This document shows positions 14,501-28,700 of a stretch of 64,000 nucleotides of DNA, one piece after another. Position 1 is the first letter of the stretch; every line of letters starts with the position of its first letter. Origin of the DNA: Glandiceps talaboti. Its lineage: Eukaryota; Hemichordata; Enteropneusta; Spengelidae. Below the pieces are notes generated by a model. That model ran no database searches. It had not been told where the DNA came from and saw only the letters and a program-made list of their open reading frames with translations. The position numbers and the translations under genes are program-made. The stretch lies in NCBI RefSeq assembly GCF_964340395.1, contig NC_135549.1, positions 25,483,842 to 25,547,841 of the forward strand, given 5' to 3'.

Positions 14501-17500
14501 GGCGTGCTAAATTCTGTGTATGAATGACAATCTCTACAAACACTTCTTTGTATATGTCACAAATTAGACTGATGTGAAACGGCAACTTACCAGACTAGAT
14601 TGTTCTTTCTGTTTAGCAGCCTCTATTTCTTGCAATCTCTTCTCTTCCTCTCTCTTTTCTTGGTCTTCCTTCATCTCCTTGGGTAGTTTCTCTTTCTTTT
14701 CTTTGTCCAGATCATTCTGGAGATGTTTGTGAGTATAACTGAGTGCAGGAGACAGCAGCAATTCACCGTTCTTACAAATCTCATCTCGTATGGTGATTAG
14801 GAATTTCTGAAGCTCCACAGCATCTTCATATACCTGTAACCAGTAGCAATAATTCATCAATTGGGCTGCATGGCTCATGGCTTTATCATATACAATGTAC
14901 ATGTAAGTAGCCTTTTATACCTCTATATGATTTTAACAATATATATATGTATATATAATATATGTGTGTGTGTACACGTATGTATGTACATGTATGTATG
15001 TATGTATGTATGTGTGTATGTATGTATGTATGTATGTATGTATGTATGTGTGTATGTATGTACCGTATATATGTACGTACGTACGTACATATGTATGTAC
15101 AGTATGTATTACACAAATTTCCCTTGAATTATCCTAATGATATGGCTACTGAAAACTGAATTACTGTTACGAGTTATCAGCTTAATTTACATGTACATTA
15201 TGTTTCCCATTTTATTTGCGTATGTTTACTATATTTGCCTGAAGCCAAGCTCAGGATAGAAAAATATACATTCAACTCTGGTATTTGACAAGTGTGCCTT
15301 AATGCATGTAGCCACTTCTTTAGATGAGTTTTAGAACAAAGAACAAAGCTATCAACTTAAGTAGAATCATGTGTTTATACACTTTAAGTTTGGCACCCAT
15401 TTAATTTGCATCAATCAGAATTGTCTATGTACTTACTGTAACTCAACCATGATTTAATAGCACCATAACTATCCCTATTAATATATCACATTAACAGCAA
15501 CATTCTAACCTGTGAATCTGTCCTGCTAAGTTTTCTGGCTGTTTCAAACACCTCAAACATATCATCTTGAAATCTATCCAGTCTTCTATACCGCCCTCTA
15601 TCAAGATTTCTCCTCACTGCATCCAGGTCAAGGGGTTTCCTTCAAGAATGAACATACATGGAAGAACATGAAAACTAAAATTCACCATTCTTAGAAATAC
15701 ATGTACAACAGATATTATACAAGAAAAAAAAGTGAATGTGTTTTTATCTCTAAATGTGTCTATTGTTAATTCTGCTTATCATTTGATTTTTTGTTTATCT
15801 AATTGTTATTTTCTTCAATAGTCCATGAAAATAACAACATACAATGCCAGATACCTTTTCACTCTTATTTAAGAATTTTGCTTACATCAGAGAAGGGAAT
15901 TTTGCTTACATCAGAGAAGGGTTTGTGCCGATACAATAGTTCACCCAAACCATTTTTTGGACCCTGAACAACCTACTTTACCATGACTTCATCATAAAAC
16001 AAAACTATGCACCACTATGGCAATTCTTTCCTTTTATCCAATCAATTAGTTTGACAGAGTCTGAGAGAAACTCCTCAGAAACATATACTTACTTCACTGG
16101 TCCTTCTTCTTTCTCTGTATTATTAGTAGTAGTATTACTATTATTAGCAGCATTACTAGTAGCAGCAATCTCGGCCAGTGAGTCACTATAACATCGACCT
16201 TCCTCGTCTTGGTGGTTGACAACAGAGACATATAGATTGGTCATTATTTCTCTGACTAACATCTGGACGTCGGGAACTCCTGACGATTCATCACTCATCA
16301 ACTCAGAATTCTTCTGTAGTAGTACTCTTTGTAGTTTTAAGGCATCCTGTTTTCAATGTAAAAAGGAATCAATGTAATACATGTACTCATTTCACCATCT
16401 TTACGATTTGTCATTTGGATGATTATATTGTAACACAGATAATATGACGGAATCCCTCATGACGTGAGTGCCAGTGGGACATACACATACATTGTATACA
16501 TGTACACTTGAGGTATTAGCATGAGTCCCTTTAAGTGTTCTCTGCACTTCATTTGCACTTGTTTCACAAGTGCAAATACCTTGAATACACTCTGACGCTC
16601 ACATACAAGTAACATGTATCACAGGGTTCTGTTATTACTACATATGTTTATCCAAAACTGCCAAATTTCATTAAAAAATCATAAAAGTGGCACCAAGTGA
16701 TTCTGAGTGCAAGGAATGAATGATCAGATACTCATTTGCATACATGTATGTAAAAACTAATAATCAATATTACATTGCAATGCATATACCAACAACATCT
16801 GGTATGAAAAATTACCTTGGTTATGAAATATAACTATTTTTCTCAAGATATTGTCCAACCTGATGAAACTATTCACGGGCATATACCAACAGTTATGCAT
16901 GTGCACCAACGCAAGTAATCATGGGTCGATATGGAATGATAAACTGTATGGCTCAAATAGGGGTTTTGCAAACTAAGATCTTAGAATGGAAACTTCTGAT
17001 CGCTGCAGCCACAGTAACAGTGAACTCTTAATTTGACATAAATACATAGATTTGCCTTTCTACATCACAATATGTCACTTACCTTATATATTTGTGAATC
17101 TGGTTCATTAAATTTACAAGCATTATCAAACATAAGTAAGAAATCAGCCACCATATCATCTAATGTTTCGTACTGACTACATGTCATTCTCTGATAGATC
17201 TTTTGTAAGTCAATTGGTTTCTTGATCACCTGATAGTACTCTGGATATTCCTGTCAAGTTTATAGAAAATATCAAATTAGTAAGAAGACTGGTCTTGTTA
17301 GCTGGGCTTTGTCCTGAAGTGTAATAGTCACATGACTCATACATTAGCATCTCTGAGTCCCCTGCTAGATAAAGCTAGCAAGTAACTATACCCCAGTATA
17401 TAGAGACATTCAAAAAACATACAATGTATCTCATAATCTGGAAGACAATTTCCTCGATGATGGGTCAACATATTATATCATTCACATAATAGTTAAGTTA

Positions 17501-19739
17501 CATTTATTCTAGTTTCCTGTTTCCGCTGCTATACCACTAGATGGCACTATTAACTGGAGAGCTCTATGCTGTCAGTACCTGGTGTTATTGAAGAGTGTCT
17601 GTATGCATTTTACTTTGTTGGGTAAGTAATACACATACACATACATGTATTATACAAGTATCTTGATTTGTGAAAAACTATATTCTATTAACAGACTAAT
17701 TTTTTTACAATACTTACACTTTTAGATGGCAGTCTTTGGAAAATTGAAGACAAAACTCTTTTATAGGTGTCTTTGTAATTATTGATGGCGTCATAAAGAT
17801 CTTTTAGTTTTTGTGCCAATGGAGTTAATGCTTTGGTTGTCTTCTTTGGTGTTACTTTCTTGATTGTTTTACTCTTAGGTACTGGGGTTATATCTAAAGG
17901 AAAATGGAAAAAAAACATTAAAAAGTAATATGATAGTAAAAATTCTGACAAGACTGAAGAAAACTGGGCTGCCCAATGTGTACATGTGTGTTGTGTACTC
18001 TAGCACTCTACCTGTACCACAGAGACAAGTAACAAAGATTATATAGAAATTAGAATGTCAGTGTGCAGGCCACTTTATGATGATGATATAATTACTAGTT
18101 ACACAATAATAGACTCAGAGGCTTTAAAAATTGGCATGTAATGAAATTTGAAAAGGTGTTTCAAAACTCTTATGTGTACAATCAATAAAGCAAATATATT
18201 GGGATTTATTAATTCAGCACAGACTGTCAAATTAAAAGATGTGCTTTTCACAGGTGCACATAAATCAAAGTACCACAAACTAATCAATGAAGCAATAAAC
18301 CTGTAACATTAGGCATCTGCTTCAGATTGAGTTTGAGGCATACATGTATGACAATCATTGCATAAAATAATTTTTACAATCATGAAGCCTATTGACCAGA
18401 ACAGGTGAAACATTACTCAAATGTCCCAATAAAAGGTAAATCATAGATAACAGAAGGGTAAACTACTTTTTGTCATGTCAATAGAATTGTTTGATACTGT
18501 GTTTTGTTACTATGGAAATGGCATACCTTGGGGTACTGGTCCAAGATCTTTGATTTTATTGTGTAGTAATTCTTCCAGGGTGTCGGCATCTCTGTACACT
18601 TGGGAATCTTCTTCGTTGTAATGTCTAGCATTGTTGAACATCAATTTAAAATCAGCAATCAAGTCTGGCTCAGCTGAATACTGATAAAAATAGATTAAAA
18701 AATATTGAAAAATAGAAAGATATATTAAAACTGTGTATGTGTGCCTGCATTTTAAAGTCAGAATCTTTGATAACCATGTAAGCATACATCATAATATTGT
18801 ATTATACTAATTTTGATGGTACATATGTAAATACGAACACTTTTGTTTCGCACATTGGTAACTTTACAGAATCATGGAGTATTCCAAACTCGTAAGGATG
18901 ATACATATAAGTTGTACAACATTCATTTTCAGATACATGAACACATCTATTTACTAGCCATAACACTGAAGTAAAGCCCTTTGTCTATTTGCCACACTTA
19001 TTTATGGTGTTCATATCAAGACAAGTGAAAGTATACTCATTCAATTGTTTTAACTATACAATGTAAGCCTCGTATTGCACTGCTAACACTACTGGGCTGA
19101 TAGGTCAAGCAATTGAAAGAGTGTATGTTTGCACTTGGTATGGATGCTATAAATGAATGTGGCAAATTATGCAAATGTTTTACTTGGGTGTTACGAGTTG
19201 TATAAATTTTAAACATAGATTCAGCATTGTTTCAATGTTGTCAACAATAAGAGTACAGACACTGTTTCCAGAAAATCTTTAAGTAATTTCCAGTGAGTAA
19301 ATGGTGCCCCTTTCTAAGTAACTATATGTCTATGTGTATCACCTTTATACTGAATGCAGTGACAAATGAAGCTATTTACTGCACATAATCTTCTTTCAGT
19401 CCATGAGACATTCACTTACATATTTACTACATTTATATTTATAAAAGATAGTCATGTTATACACTTATACCATACCTTGTCATTGATAATGTTACTTTCT
19501 ATAGTAACCATATCAATTGGTTCACTGATTACTTGATAGTAGTCAGGATAAAACTTCTTGGATGGTTTTTCCATGAAAATGTCTGTCAAGTATCGACCAT
19601 TTTTATCCTGAAAGAAAAAGAGCATTTGCCTTCAATCTCTCTTTAACTTACACATTTTTATATTGTTATTTTTAATGTGTGTGTGTGTGTGTGTGTGTGA
19701 GTGAGTGAGTGAGAGAGAGAGAGAGGATACATACATACA

Positions 19740-19776
<37 letters not shown>

Positions 19777-22700
19777 ATTGTATATGGGGGGGGGGGGGGT
19801 TTAGCTTAGAACAATTTTGTTGCATATTTGATAGATTGAATGTCTGTCATTTGTGGTACTTTACAAACAATGTTTCACCAAAGGTACTTAAAAGCAGTAC
19901 TACCCAAAGCCATACTAGGTATCTGTTGCTTACATGTACAATAACAATCATTACCATTAATGGATAACCTCAAATATTGACAAAGACGTTTACACAATCT
20001 CACTACTTTAAAAACACCTTACATTGGGCTAAAATTGTTTAAAATACTGTTGTTAGATTCACTGACAAAGAAACAAACAGAGATAGTTTATGAACTTGAA
20101 ATTACTGTGAAATGATGGAAACCAGTATTTGACTCCAAAATGACTTGTTCTATATACATCACAGTAATAATACATCCATTGTCAGACTTTCCCATCTGGC
20201 ATCTCAAAGCTACATGAATGCAATAAACTTCTTTGTACCTGATAATCTTCAATCAACTTGTAGAGACTCATCATTCGTTTCTTAAACGGATTGTCAATAT
20301 CTATATTTCCTTTCTCTTTAGGTTTCTTCTCCTCAACTGCTGGAGTTTCAACAACTGAACTAAGTTTCCTTTTCTTACTCTTTTCTTCAGGGTCTTCTTC
20401 AATCACTGGTAAACTTTCATCTTCTTTCTGGAAGAGTAATCATCAAACATATGAGTGTCTATTCAAAACATTTCATTCCGTCTTGGCCATGGCAAGACAA
20501 GTCGAGAGTGGTCAGAGCAAATGAGTACAAATCAATAATAGGTGGGGGTCGGGTAACCGGAACCAAACAACTTTTTTATTTGGCCTTGTCATAATGTGAT
20601 ATAGTCATGGTGTAATCATGAAATTGATAACTGTAATGACTCCAAGTCTTGTAAACCTGACCAGTTTGTACTGAAGTTACAAATGTGTGTGTATGAAACA
20701 CATCAAAACACCCTGGATTCATGATGAAAATCATAATACAAGAGTTTGTGTGAGCAAAATATTAACTACTGGTACAATTTCAACTACCTTGATATCAATT
20801 TTTTCAAGTTCTTTCTTCTTAATCTGCATAACTCTCTGAAGTCTGTCAGCATCTTTATACAGTCTGGAGTTGGGCATGTTGTACTGCTTAGCATTACTGA
20901 ACACAAGATTCAAGTCTACTTCCAATTCATCCAAAGAAGTGTACTTCCCAGACTGAAAAAAAAGCAGTCACACAATAAGTATTGTTAACAAACATGGATG
21001 ATGTTTAATAAACAAGATGAAATCGAAAGCTCAATGTTAAAAAAACTTTGAACTTCTACTGTGTTATAACCTTTGTAAATCAAGATGAAATGGATTTGTT
21101 TCATTCACTTTAATATCAGAATAGAGCTGGCATTGATCAGGTCTTACGTGGAAGTAACATATGGGCATGTAAGGGAACTTCTATTAAATACATGTATGTT
21201 GTAGACTGCTTGTATTATTACAATAACAATAGAAACAGTCAACAATACGTATAACAAAAGGTGCCTAGCAAAGCCTAAATGTATACGTCACTTTCACGTA
21301 GGTTCTGAAAAATTTCAACTTCGTATTGATACATGTAGGTGAAACTGAATGAAACCAACACATTTTACAATGTATCTAATTTATAATTAAACATGTTATT
21401 AAAGCATATGTAAATTCACAAGTTACCCTTTAACGAATAACAGATAAGTCAGTCACATAAATAATTACCACAGAAGTTTTTTAAATACAAGAGTATAGTA
21501 GACATACATGTATATGTACAATACATACAAATTGTAGTAGCTAATACAATAACAATACATGTAGTATTAAATTTTCTCTATTTGAAAATGACAATGAGTG
21601 CAATAGCACAAACCTTGAGTCTGGATCTAATCTTGCTGATAGCCAGAGGACGGTTGATTTCTTCGTAGTAATCAGGATAAGCTCTACTGTTTGGTAATCT
21701 CATAAATGGTTCAGCTACTAACTGTGCCATAGCATTCCTATAATTGACAACAGTTTCAAACAATACATGTAGTGGATCAGCACCGTCAGCCAGGAAGCTA
21801 TCAGTTCCTGATTCATCACCCTCCTCATATTCCATGGTAAGTAGTGGATATGGTATCTCTTCCTCTTCATCTGATGAGATCTGTAAAGCTGCTGTGATTG
21901 CTGACAGGGAGTTCTGGCCGGAACTTTGACGTGCCCTGGATATGAGAGAAAAATAATGTTACATCACTACCAACATTTTCAAAACAGACTTGTATCCATC
22001 AATCCTCAATATGACGTACATGCATGAAATACAGTACAAATGATGTTGCCTTGGCGATTCACTCGTGTCATGACATTTTTTACAAACACTCAGACAACTT
22101 CAAATACAAAAAAAGAAACAATTATAAAGGTGTTGTGCACATTCGGGATGTAAAAGTAGACAAGTTAACATATTGAGTATCATTTGGAAAGTAATTAATT
22201 GAAATCATTAAAACCATCAAGTCCATGTGTACTTTTTTCAGCAGCAGCCTGTTTCTACTGCACTGTGATTGGGTCAAGGATCCTGCTGCGTATATTGTGT
22301 CTCTGTTATTGTTAGTCCAGTCTTGAATTGTGTCGATGTTTCTTTAAAAAATGTCATGTCCCGTGAGTGAAACACAAAGCCAATATTATTTCTACTGTAA
22401 TACATGTACATTGGTAATATAGCAAACACTACGATGTACATACATTTGTAAGATTTCGGTTACTGACTTCGTAGTATTAGTATTTTCAAAAGAAGCAAAG
22501 TATGAGGGTGTCTTAGACTGGGGTACATGTGCATGTAAATGAGGATTAAACCTTTTATCATATACATTTATACCAAATGCATCTGTTGAGCTAAGTGATG
22601 CCCTCACTTCCGAGCAAAATCTGCTGTGTAACAGCACCCTCTAGTGGTCAAACTGTACAATCTTTTATTTTTCAAATAAATGGAATATGACTAGTTCAAT

Positions 22701-25700
22701 ACACATGAATAACAGTGAGTAGACCCATACATGTACATTGTACCATATGTAGTTAATGATAACATCACTAGGTGCCAATAAAGTTGCCAAACTATTATAA
22801 ATAAGTAATGTCATTATCAGTGGTAAATTTTCAAAGATCAACAAAATATGGGAAGTACTCCACACAGTATACAATGAATCTACACAGTTTATACATGTAC
22901 ATGTACTTGCCAGACTGGCTATCACACATGTACAAATGTACTTCATACATAGCCCCCCCCCCCCCCCCCCCCCCCCCATCCCCCACCCCAAACTTCCTAA
23001 CTCTATTTTTACTACACGGGTCATCCCGAATGAACACTTACTTAATTCTTTCACTAGACTTAGAAGGTGTTTGTCCATCTCTAGCTAAACGTTCCAGTTC
23101 AGCTTTTTTACCAGTGATAATTTTCTTCAGTGTACAGGCATCCTTGTAAACTTGAGATCCAGGTTCATTAAAGGTCTTGGCATTCTTCACCATTAACAGA
23201 AAGTCTTTTTCCAATGCGTGCAAGGAGTTATACTGGTCATTCTAAAATCAAAATGGAACAAGACTATACATGTGTATGTACTACTTGACAGAACTCATAC
23301 ATGTAGTTTATGAAAATGCTTTTATTTCCTGGAGTGGTGTTCCCCCTTATGAAATAGAATGTTCTGGGGTGACTAGAACATGTGGAGCACCAACAACATT
23401 GTCTTGTACTGTCTCCGTTACAACTGACATGGAAGCAGCATAACTGGACATAAAGCAACCATCAGTTTTCAAAAGACAATCTTACTATACCTTGATTTTC
23501 TTTGCAATGATCTTCATATCAATAGGATTATTGATGACATCATAGTATTCAGGATAGGCAGACCTTGCTGGCAGTTTTCTAAATAGAAGACTAGTATATC
23601 TACTATTACTGTCTTTGTGCATCATAACTGTTGTAAACAACTGTTCATACGGATTGTCTGGGTTATCCATGGCATAGTCAGAGTCTCCACCACTATCAAT
23701 CCTCTGATCATTAGCGTCATCAGATGTCCCTCCACTGTGTTGAGACTCCTAGGAGAAAGTGCAGCAAAGCAAATAATGTAATTATAAATACATGTATGTA
23801 CATGTATGATCATGGAAGTACCACCCTTCCATGGTGTATGATGTACAATGTGGCAAGGATTGACAACAGATACATGTAATTCTACCCCAATAGTTATGGA
23901 ACACTACCTCTGAAGTTAAATTTTGGAATTCCATCAATGTGTGCAAAATCCAATGTATGAGACTGTGCTCACACAACATCATGATAATCAAGAGCTCCCT
24001 TGAGAGATTCAAAGGTGGGTATACATGTATGACATTCTGAGGTGTGTATATTGACAATGATCACATCAATCACATGTATGGAATATGTGACTTTCACTCT
24101 ACATGTACAAATCTAACTGGCAGTGCACTGGTTAGCCTCAAAGATCAAGTTGTTGTTTCTGATTATGTACATGTAATATGCTCACATGAGTAGCGAGTAC
24201 ATGTATGATGTAGTTACATGTAGTTACATGTACATAAGTGGCCCAATGACTGGACCTTTCACAGACTATACCATGGTTCATAACTTTTTCATGTGATATG
24301 CACACACAATACAAGGTATTAGACCCCATGGATACTGACAGCTTTCAAGTCAGTCAGAACTGATGTGTATGAATGAAATATGTATCAAAGACCTAACACT
24401 TTGTTATGGTGATACATTACGGCTACATTCAAACTACATTACGTGTGCTTAGTATTCTTAATTTTGTCTTGGTGCAATATATTTCCGAGGTAGACAGTAT
24501 GAAAGTTGGCACCTATATCTCAGAAGTACATGTACATTTTGTATTTAAGAGCACCCTGGGATCCAAACCACAATATACAATATACAATGTACCCATGACA
24601 TTTTGTATCTCACAAAATACTAAACAGAGATCAATACTAAAGATACCACAATCCCTATCTCATGTTAAACTGTAAGTCAATAAATAGTGGGAGATTGGGA
24701 AAAAAGAAGTTGGACTTTATCTGTTGAAGTCATGCTGGAATGGAAAGAGTGGGAACAAGGTAAGGTGGAGGGGAAAATCTCTATGGGATCCTGATGGCAT
24801 GCATGCTGCAGAGAACATCTGATAATGGGAGATATGGAGTGGTACATGCAGGATATGAAATGATCACCATGTCATGATGATTGTTGTTTTACAGACTTCC
24901 ATACACAAGACAGCATACATACATTTGTACCTCCAGGTAAAATGTAGAAAACAAGCTAAAGGGATGTAGAAGTTTTCAAACTGCAGCTTGGACTATGTCA
25001 TGCATTACGTAAGTTTATACCTTAATGACCACATGTTTCTCAGCTTTGTTAGCACTCTCTTGTTTTCCTTCTTGATTTAATGATTTCATCGATGTCTGAC
25101 TGCTAGGTTCCCGAAAGACATCATCTGACTTCTCTTTACATGTATCTTCTGATTTCTCAGGCTTCTGTGGTTGTTTCTCATTACTTTGGGTGTTTTTGAT
25201 ATCTTCTGTTTCCATAGGAACTTCCTTTGGTACATTCTTTTCCTCAGCAATATGATGTGTATCTATGGCCTCCTTCACTGGCAACTTTTCATCTCTGAGA
25301 CATTCTTCAAGTATGGATGTGGTTTCTCCTGTGGTATTTCTTGGTAAAGTTTTTCCAGAGTCTTTCTTTAATGATGATAACTTTCCTGGGCCTGTTTGAC
25401 TCTCTAATTGTTTATGTTCGGATACAAATTTTTCTGCAGTAACCAGTGGTGAGTCATAAGTGTCTTTCTCCTTTGATGCTACAGCAGTTTCTTCTTTACG
25501 TTCCTTCACCACATCCTCCTTTGCGATTCCTTGTGATGTTTTACTTTCAGAGTTCGGGGAGGCCTCCTGTGTTTTTCCTGCGTCCTTTGCTTCAGAAGCA
25601 AGGTTTGCACATGGAGCAGAAGCAGCAGCAGTATTGGTAGCAGAACTAGAGGCAGAGGGCTGAGATTCAAGTTAAAAAGACAATTAGCAACTGACTATCC

Positions 25701-28700
25701 GACACTTTTGATTAATGTGAGAAACAACTGTGGGGGATTCAGGGTTTTGGGAACACAAGACCATGACTGATAACCAAGAGGACAGGACAGGAGAGGCATT
25801 AAAACCATGCAGGATATATACATACACATGTTGTACTAATGCACACACCACAACACAGGCATGCATGGATAAATCTACCAACTCAAGAAAACACATGTAA
25901 ACACACTGAGACTCCATGACAACACATTACAGTTTATACTTCTCCGACACCTTACCTCATCACTTGCTTCTGTTGTGTTTCCAGATGCAGATACACTTGG
26001 ATCAGATGATCTTTCCGGTTCTTTTGTCTCCATTGGTTCTTTTACTATATCTTCCTCTTCCCAGTCATCTCCACCAAGTTCTTCATTCTCTTCCAAGATT
26101 TCATTCTTAGTTTCCACGTACAGATCCCACAGGTCACATGCATCTTGGTATTCTTGAGACTCTTTCTGTGTTAGTACATAGGATTCATATCAAGAAAGTG
26201 GCTTATACATGTATATTGACTTTGGTCAACCATCTGTTACGCATGAAAACATTGCTATGTAAAGATTGCAGGACAGGGAGCATATTCTTTTTTGTCATGT
26301 AAATCAAAGGTCAAAAACAGAGCTATATGTAATCTGACCTGACATGTACATGTAACTATTTTTTGCTGATGGATGGTCTTGCTAATATGGGGTGAAATGA
26401 CTCTCTCAAGATCTTCTAACATTGAAAGATAAAAGCTGCATGTGGTACATGTGCTTATGCTCTTGAATATCTACAATAACACGTACATTGTACATGTGTA
26501 AGCAACTGCTGAGTGGTGGTCGTTAGTTTCAAGTCCCAGTCGGGCCCAACCACCACCAATCACCGTAGAGAGAACCCTGCGTGTACATTGTAGGTGAGAC
26601 ACATAACACTGTACATTTTCACCAGCTCTTAAATGTTGGTTGAAAATCCAAATCCAAGTATAAGTGAATAAGATTACAAACAAATGACCCTAAGTGCACA
26701 AGAAAAACTTGTAAGAAATGAAAGAGAAGTGTCACATCCTGTCTGGTGAATCTTACACTGTTGTCTGTCTTCAAAACAGAGTACAATGTACTATGAAATT
26801 CATGTTTATAATATATGCTTCTGAAATCTATCACCACATTTCCCTGCAAATCAGCTTGGACAAGTACAACAGGTATAAGTTACATGGCAAAGTTTCCGCT
26901 AAAATAATGAAGCTAAGTACAAGTACCATAATCTATTGTAGAAGAGAAATGAGATTTACACTATTACAATAAACATTTTAGTCTTTAGTGTTTAAACATA
27001 CTTTGAAGAAGGCCTTGGTATTATTGATCAAGAGTTCAATATCGTGGGTCAGCTGATCAATGGTTTCATATTCATCCATCTTGAGTTTCTGTTGAACTTT
27101 AAGTAAGTCAATGGGTATGGTCACAACATCATAATAGTCTGGTAAAGATCTATCAAGAGAAAAACAACAAACTGTTCATACAAATTTACACAAAATAATG
27201 ATAAAACTGAGTATTTACTATCAAAGAGGGACATGTTTTGCCAATGATAATGCACATGCAATATTTACACGTGTAACTGTTGGTCACTTTCTCCGAGAGA
27301 AAGTGAGTGGGGCTTCATACATTGTACATCTAGTCTAGATGTTACCTACATGTCGTCTGAAAGGTCCAGCCACTCATTTCCCAGCGAGCTCATTATGTAG
27401 GCGGAAGGGACGCCTTGATCTTTCAGGCTAGATGTTACCCATAGTACATGTATCTAATCGTCTCTTTACCACAAGAGATCTTGAGAGTCGATGCCATGGG
27501 TAGCACTACAGATTATCACACATCATGAGCAATGCATATGGGCAAAATGTTCAAAGTTCTCAACATGATATATTTAATCTTAAATGTAACAAGTCATTGA
27601 AAATGACATAGTCCCCGCTACGATTGGGTTTTAAGGAACTGGCAGTTTATGTTGTCCTTCTCAAACCTGGTTAATGTTGTTTGGCCCATATGGTTGTTTT
27701 TGATATTACTACTCTGTTCAAGCATGTCTGAGTTATGGCTTTGGACATGAAAACTGCGGCAACAAAATGGCTGCCAGGCACACATATCGGATTGTATCAG
27801 GACGAAAATGGATGTGCACATGTATGTTATAGAACACTGTGCTAATACCAACTTTGAATGAGATCTGTTCAAGCATGTCTGAGTTATGGCTTTGGACATG
27901 GAAAATTCGCAAATAAAATGGCTGCTAGGCGGCCATATTGGATCGTATCACAACAACAATGAATATGCACATGTATGTCATAGAACATTGTCCTAATACC
28001 AACTTTGAATGAGATCTGTTCATGCATGTCTGAGTTATGGGTTCGAACATGGAAAATTCGCAAACAAAATGGCTGCCAGGCAGCTATATTGGATTGTATC
28101 ATGACAACAATGAATATGCACATGTATGTCATAGAACACTGTCCTAATACCAACTTTAAATGAGATCTGTTCAAGCATGTCTGAGTTATGGCTTTGGACA
28201 GGGAAAATTGGCAAACAAAATGGCTGCTAGGCGGCCATATTGGATCGTATCATAAAACAAATTGGCGTGCATGTGTATGCCATAGTATGTTGCCCCTGTA
28301 CAAAGTTTGAAAAAAATCGGTCCAGGCATCTCCAAGAAACGGCTCTAGATGGACAGATGGACGCACGCACACATGGACAGACGGAACCCAATCCATAAGT
28401 CCCCATCCAGACTTTGACTGGCGGGGACTAACAAGCAGGTACAAATTCATTAGCAGGTCAATGTGCATCAGTTTCAGTACATAAATGAACACAACTGAAC
28501 TTGACCAAGTAAGATGTCTTGACAATGTTATTCTACTTTATATAGTGAGAAAACAATTTAGATTCATGCTGTTGTTGTTAGTGCACATTAGTGTGGTAAA
28601 TGTATTCATTTCAGGAAATCCATGCAAATATGCATTGGGCACCAGTGATCATAAGTACATTGTCGCATGTTGTAGTGTACAATTGCTGATGAACAGAACC

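Noticed and set aside
14861-15159. Met/Tyr/Val/Cys-rich frames
   Set aside because: Generated by the GTAT microsatellite.
22665-23149. Frames with Gly or Pro runs across 22,950
   Set aside because: They arise from the poly-C tract; the real coding in this area is the PBRM1 exon at 23,042-23,241.
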